Assembly: GCF_013378075.1 (NCBI RefSeq)
Contig: NZ_CP051131.1
Coordinates: forward strand, 372,001-436,000
Length of the DNA: 64,000 nt
DNA from: Parasphingopyxis algicola
GTDB taxonomy: Bacteria; Pseudomonadota; Alphaproteobacteria; Sphingomonadales; Sphingomonadaceae
Direction: 5' to 3'
A program made the translations under genes and the position numbers. How positions within the stretch are numbered: the first letter of the stretch is position 1; each line of letters starts with the position of its first letter. The notes beneath the pieces are model-generated. The model worked only from the letters and a program-made list of their open reading frames with translations. It was not told the origin of the DNA and did no database searches. Shown here one piece after another: positions 61,662 to 64,000 of the stretch.

Positions 61662-62633
61662 ATGTTTGATCATGAAGACATCGAAAAATATGCTCTCATA
61701 GACGTTCCACTGAACCGAGACATCTATTTAATGGGCGAGGAGTGGATGGCTGAATACGACCGCATGTTGATACGGGGTCTATCCGGTGGCGAGTGGGGAA
61801 ATCCAGGTTACATCTCATATGCTGCAGCTCGGCGAGCAACCGAAGATGGGATTGAAATCTCATGGTATCCTAACATTTTTGATCGCTTTCATCAGGTACG
61901 AGTTTATCTGCCGAAGCGACATTTCGTTCGTTGTGTCAGTTGTATCACAGCTGATGAGAAGCCACGAATTTTCGTCAAAGACGACTGGCTGAATAACCTC
62001 TATCTTCGAACGTACTCCGTTTTCGCACTGGTTGATGCGGTGGGAGTGAAGAAGGCTCTAGCAGAAGATAGACTATCGGCCGATCGGCTGGCGTCGCTTC
62101 AAGGTCACATTGATGATCTCGCGAGCAAGCACACTGATCTCGCTTTTGTCTCTTTCGCCGATAGCTTGATAGTGAAAACCAACTGGTCGGTTGGAACCTT
62201 CGATACCGACGTTCAGTACACCTACGAGCCAGAGAAGATAATTCACGTGCTCCCTGAGCTGGAAAAGGCATATCTGAATACCCTAGGGCTTCCAATCTAC
62301 GCTGTCGTAAGTCAGGGTTACAACGAGTTCTATCACCACGAACTGATCCATCGTTCTGTTAGCGGCAATCACATTTCGCTTAACAGTCTGGGCCTCCCGT
62401 TCGCGCAACTTCAATCAATTGAAAGTGCAGCGAGAAAAGCTATTCGAGCTGGCGAACATGATCCAGCCCAGCTATATATGGACGATCATTTCTTCAGATC
62501 TTTACGGATGAAATTCGAGTTCGACAAGGATAAGGAACCGAAGAATCCATATTTAGCGCCGATGTCGTCAGATCCGGGCGAATACGTAAGGTCTTCTTTT
62601 TCAAGAGTAATTGATAACCTGAAAGAAGATTAG
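61662..62633 (+). CDS. Orphan hypothetical protein, AT-richer than neighbours
   Basis: 323 residues, start at 61662. No signal peptide or membrane helix. A segment [15 protein letters not shown] near residues 165-180 faintly recalls the start of class III cyclase-like domains, but the rest does not support this. Codon use is visibly more AT-rich than in the flanking genes, which suggests acquisition from another source. It overlaps the DAHP synthase stop by 4 bases on the opposite strand and follows the palindromic element. No function is proposed. Confidence 0.7.
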   Translation: MFDHEDIEKYALIDVPLNRDIYLMGEEWMAEYDRMLIRGLSGGEWGNPGYISYAAARRATEDGIEISWYPNIFDRFHQVRVYLPKRHFVRCVSCITADEKPRIFVKDDWLNNLYLRTYSVFALVDAVGVKKALAEDRLSADRLASLQGHIDDLASKHTDLAFVSFADSLIVKTNWSVGTFDTDVQYTYEPEKIIHVLPELEKAYLNTLGLPIYAVVSQGYNEFYHHELIHRSVSGNHISLNSLGLPFAQLQSIESAARKAIRAGEHDPAQLYMDDHFFRSLRMKFEFDKDKEPKNPYLAPMSSDPGEYVRSSFSRVIDNLKED

Positions 62634-64000
62634 GCTACCTCCCGCTTCCCGACCCCCGCGTCCTTCGCCCGTTCCTCATTCAGCATTTCCGCCAGCAGGA
62701 AGGCCAGTTCGATGCTCTGGCCCGCGTTGAGCCGCGGGTCGCAATGGGTGTGGTAGCGGTCGGCGAGATTCTGTTCGGTCACGTCGATGGCGCCGCCCGT
62801 GCATTCGGTGACGTCCTGGCCGGTCATCTCGCAATGGATGCCGCCGCCATAGGTGCCCTCGGCGCGGTGGACGGCGAAGAAGCCGCGGACCTCGTCGAGT
62901 ATGCGGTCGAAGGGGCGGGTCTTGTAGCCGGTGGCCGCCTTGATCGTGTTGCCGTGCATCGGATCGCAGGACCAGATCACCGGATGGCCCTCGGCCTTGA
63001 CCGCGCGGACGAGCGGAGCGAGGCCCTCTTCGACCTTGTCATGGCCGAAACGGCTGATCAGCGTGACGCGGCCCGGCGAGCGCTCGGGATCGAGCGTGTC
63101 GAGCAGTTTGAGCAGATCGTCGGGATCGAGGCTGGGCCCGCATTTCATGCCGATCGGATTGGCGATCCCGCGGAAATATTCGACATGGGCGGAATCTTCG
63201 AACCGCGTGCGGTCACCGATCCAGACAAAATGGGCCGAGGTGTCGTACCAGTCGCCGGTTTCGCTGTCGCGGCGGGTCAGCGCCTGCTCGTAGGGGAGCA
63301 GCAGCGCCTCGTGCGAAACGTAGAATTGCGTGCCGTTGAGCTGGGGCACCCGGTCGGCGTCGATGCCGCAGGCGTCCATGAACTGAAGCGCATCGCCGAT
63401 CCGGCCGGCCAGTTCCTCGAACTTCTGTGCCCAGGGGCTTTTGCCCATGAAATCGAGCGTCCAGCTATGGACCTGGTGCAGGTTGGCATAGCCTCCGCTC
63501 GCATAGGCGCGCAGCAGGTTCAGCGTCGCCGAAGCCTGCGAATAGGCGCGGATCATGCGCTGCGGATCGGGTATGCGGGACTCTTCGCTAAACCCGATAT
63601 CGTTGACGATATCGCCGCGATAGGAGGGGAGCGCGACGCCATCCTGCTCCTCGACATCCGAGGAACGCGGCTTGGCGAACTGCCCGGCCATGCGGCCGAC
63701 CTTCACGACCGGAACCTTCGAAGCATAGGTGAGGACGACCGCCATCTGCAGGATGACGCGGAACGTATCGCGGATATTGGTCGGGTTGAACTCGGCGAAG
63801 CTTTCCGCGCAATCGCCGCCCTGGAGCAGAAAGGCCTTGCCTTCGGCCACTTCGGAGAGGTCGGTGCGCAGCTGTTTGGCTTCGCCTGCAAAGATCAGCG
63901 GCGGATAATTGGCGAGCGTGGTTTCGACATCGGCGAGCGCCGCCATATCGTCATAAGCGGGCATCTGGATGCCGTTGGCCTCTCTCCAACTATCCGGGCG
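62630..64000 (-). CDS. Class II DAHP synthase (5' end cut by right edge)
   Basis: At least 456 residues in frame to the edge. The class II 3-deoxy-7-phosphoheptulonate synthase family is clear: [49 protein letters not shown] and [10 protein letters not shown]. It makes the first shikimate intermediate from phosphoenolpyruvate and erythrose 4-phosphate. The frame continues upstream of the ATG at 63964 with [11 protein letters not shown], the usual N-terminus of this family, so the true start lies outside the window. Confidence 0.93.
   Translation of the reverse strand, partial: RPDSWREANGIQMPAYDDMAALADVETTLANYPPLIFAGEAKQLRTDLSEVAEGKAFLLQGGDCAESFAEFNPTNIRDTFRVILQMAVVLTYASKVPVVKVGRMAGQFAKPRSSDVEEQDGVALPSYRGDIVNDIGFSEESRIPDPQRMIRAYSQASATLNLLRAYASGGYANLHQVHSWTLDFMGKSPWAQKFEELAGRIGDALQFMDACGIDADRVPQLNGTQFYVSHEALLLPYEQALTRRDSETGDWYDTSAHFVWIGDRTRFEDSAHVEYFRGIANPIGMKCGPSLDPDDLLKLLDTLDPERSPGRVTLISRFGHDKVEEGLAPLVRAVKAEGHPVIWSCDPMHGNTIKAATGYKTRPFDRILDEVRGFFAVHRAEGTYGGGIHCEMTGQDVTECTGGAIDVTEQNLADRYHTHCDPRLNAGQSIELAFLLAEMLNEERAKDAGVGKREVA

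Overview
The window looks like a sphingomonad chromosome (Alphaproteobacteria, Sphingomonadales). Coding is dense, GC-rich and rich in 4-base ATGA overlaps. The TonB receptor, the Ti-type traA/traC/traD/DUF736 plasmid block and the single-copy class II DAHP synthase all fit that group. No rRNA or CRISPR is seen, and there is one tRNA (Glu, CTC).

Bases 1-25.6 kb hold a catabolic supercluster. The left part is a salicylate/gentisate route: gentisate dioxygenase (cut by the window edge), NagH/NagG-type salicylate 5-hydroxylase, an AAHS aromatic-acid carrier, fumarylpyruvate hydrolase and maleylpyruvate isomerase. A TonB receptor, a small exported protein and a TetR regulator follow. The right part has an unusual gene set: an MFS carrier, an ectoine-hydrolase-like (DoeA/EutD) M24 protein, a Tat-exported amidase and a DoeB/EutE-like deacylase. 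It continues with an M81 (MlrC-like) metallopeptidase, SDR, semialdehyde dehydrogenase, RidA, class III aminotransferase, glyoxalase-like protein and Asp/Glu racemase. It ends with a carnitine-dehydrogenase-like enzyme, a beta-keto acid cleavage enzyme, a thioesterase, a PepSY protein and an SNF-type Na+ symporter. A 13-base palindrome of pattern TTATWSNSWATAA (one copy has a single mismatch) sits in all five promoter regions I recognise here. This suggests both halves form one regulon for degrading one composite (perhaps aryl-amide) substrate; that is an inference.

Bases 25.7-35.06 kb are a mobile segment. A broken IS3 orfA and a leucyl aminopeptidase tail open it. Then come a decayed second traD, a long inverted repeat, a ParB-like gene, DUF736, traD, traC, a Ti/RSF1010-type oriT, the TraA relaxase-helicase and a DUF6118 gene that appears cut short at the right junction. 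No replication initiator or type IV secretion genes are seen, so it looks like a mobilizable remnant.

Bases 35.1-64 kb are chromosomal. They are rich in cyclic-di-GMP genes: an EAL protein, a PilZ protein, a GGDEF-EAL hybrid, a frameshifted EAL protein and a degenerate GGDEF protein, plus a BLUF photoreceptor. Also present are a MNT-HEPN protein, an ECF sigma/putative anti-sigma pair with cell-envelope proteins, tRNA-Glu, a FrnE-like DsbA, a SulP transporter, an acyl-CoA synthetase, OsmC and a ferritin-like protein. A tandem pair of winged-helix/alpha-beta hydrolase fusions comes next, one lacking the nucleophile serine. Then come a Baeyer-Villiger-type monooxygenase with a 121-base palindromic element at its stop codon, an AT-richer orphan gene, and the class II DAHP synthase, which runs off the right edge.
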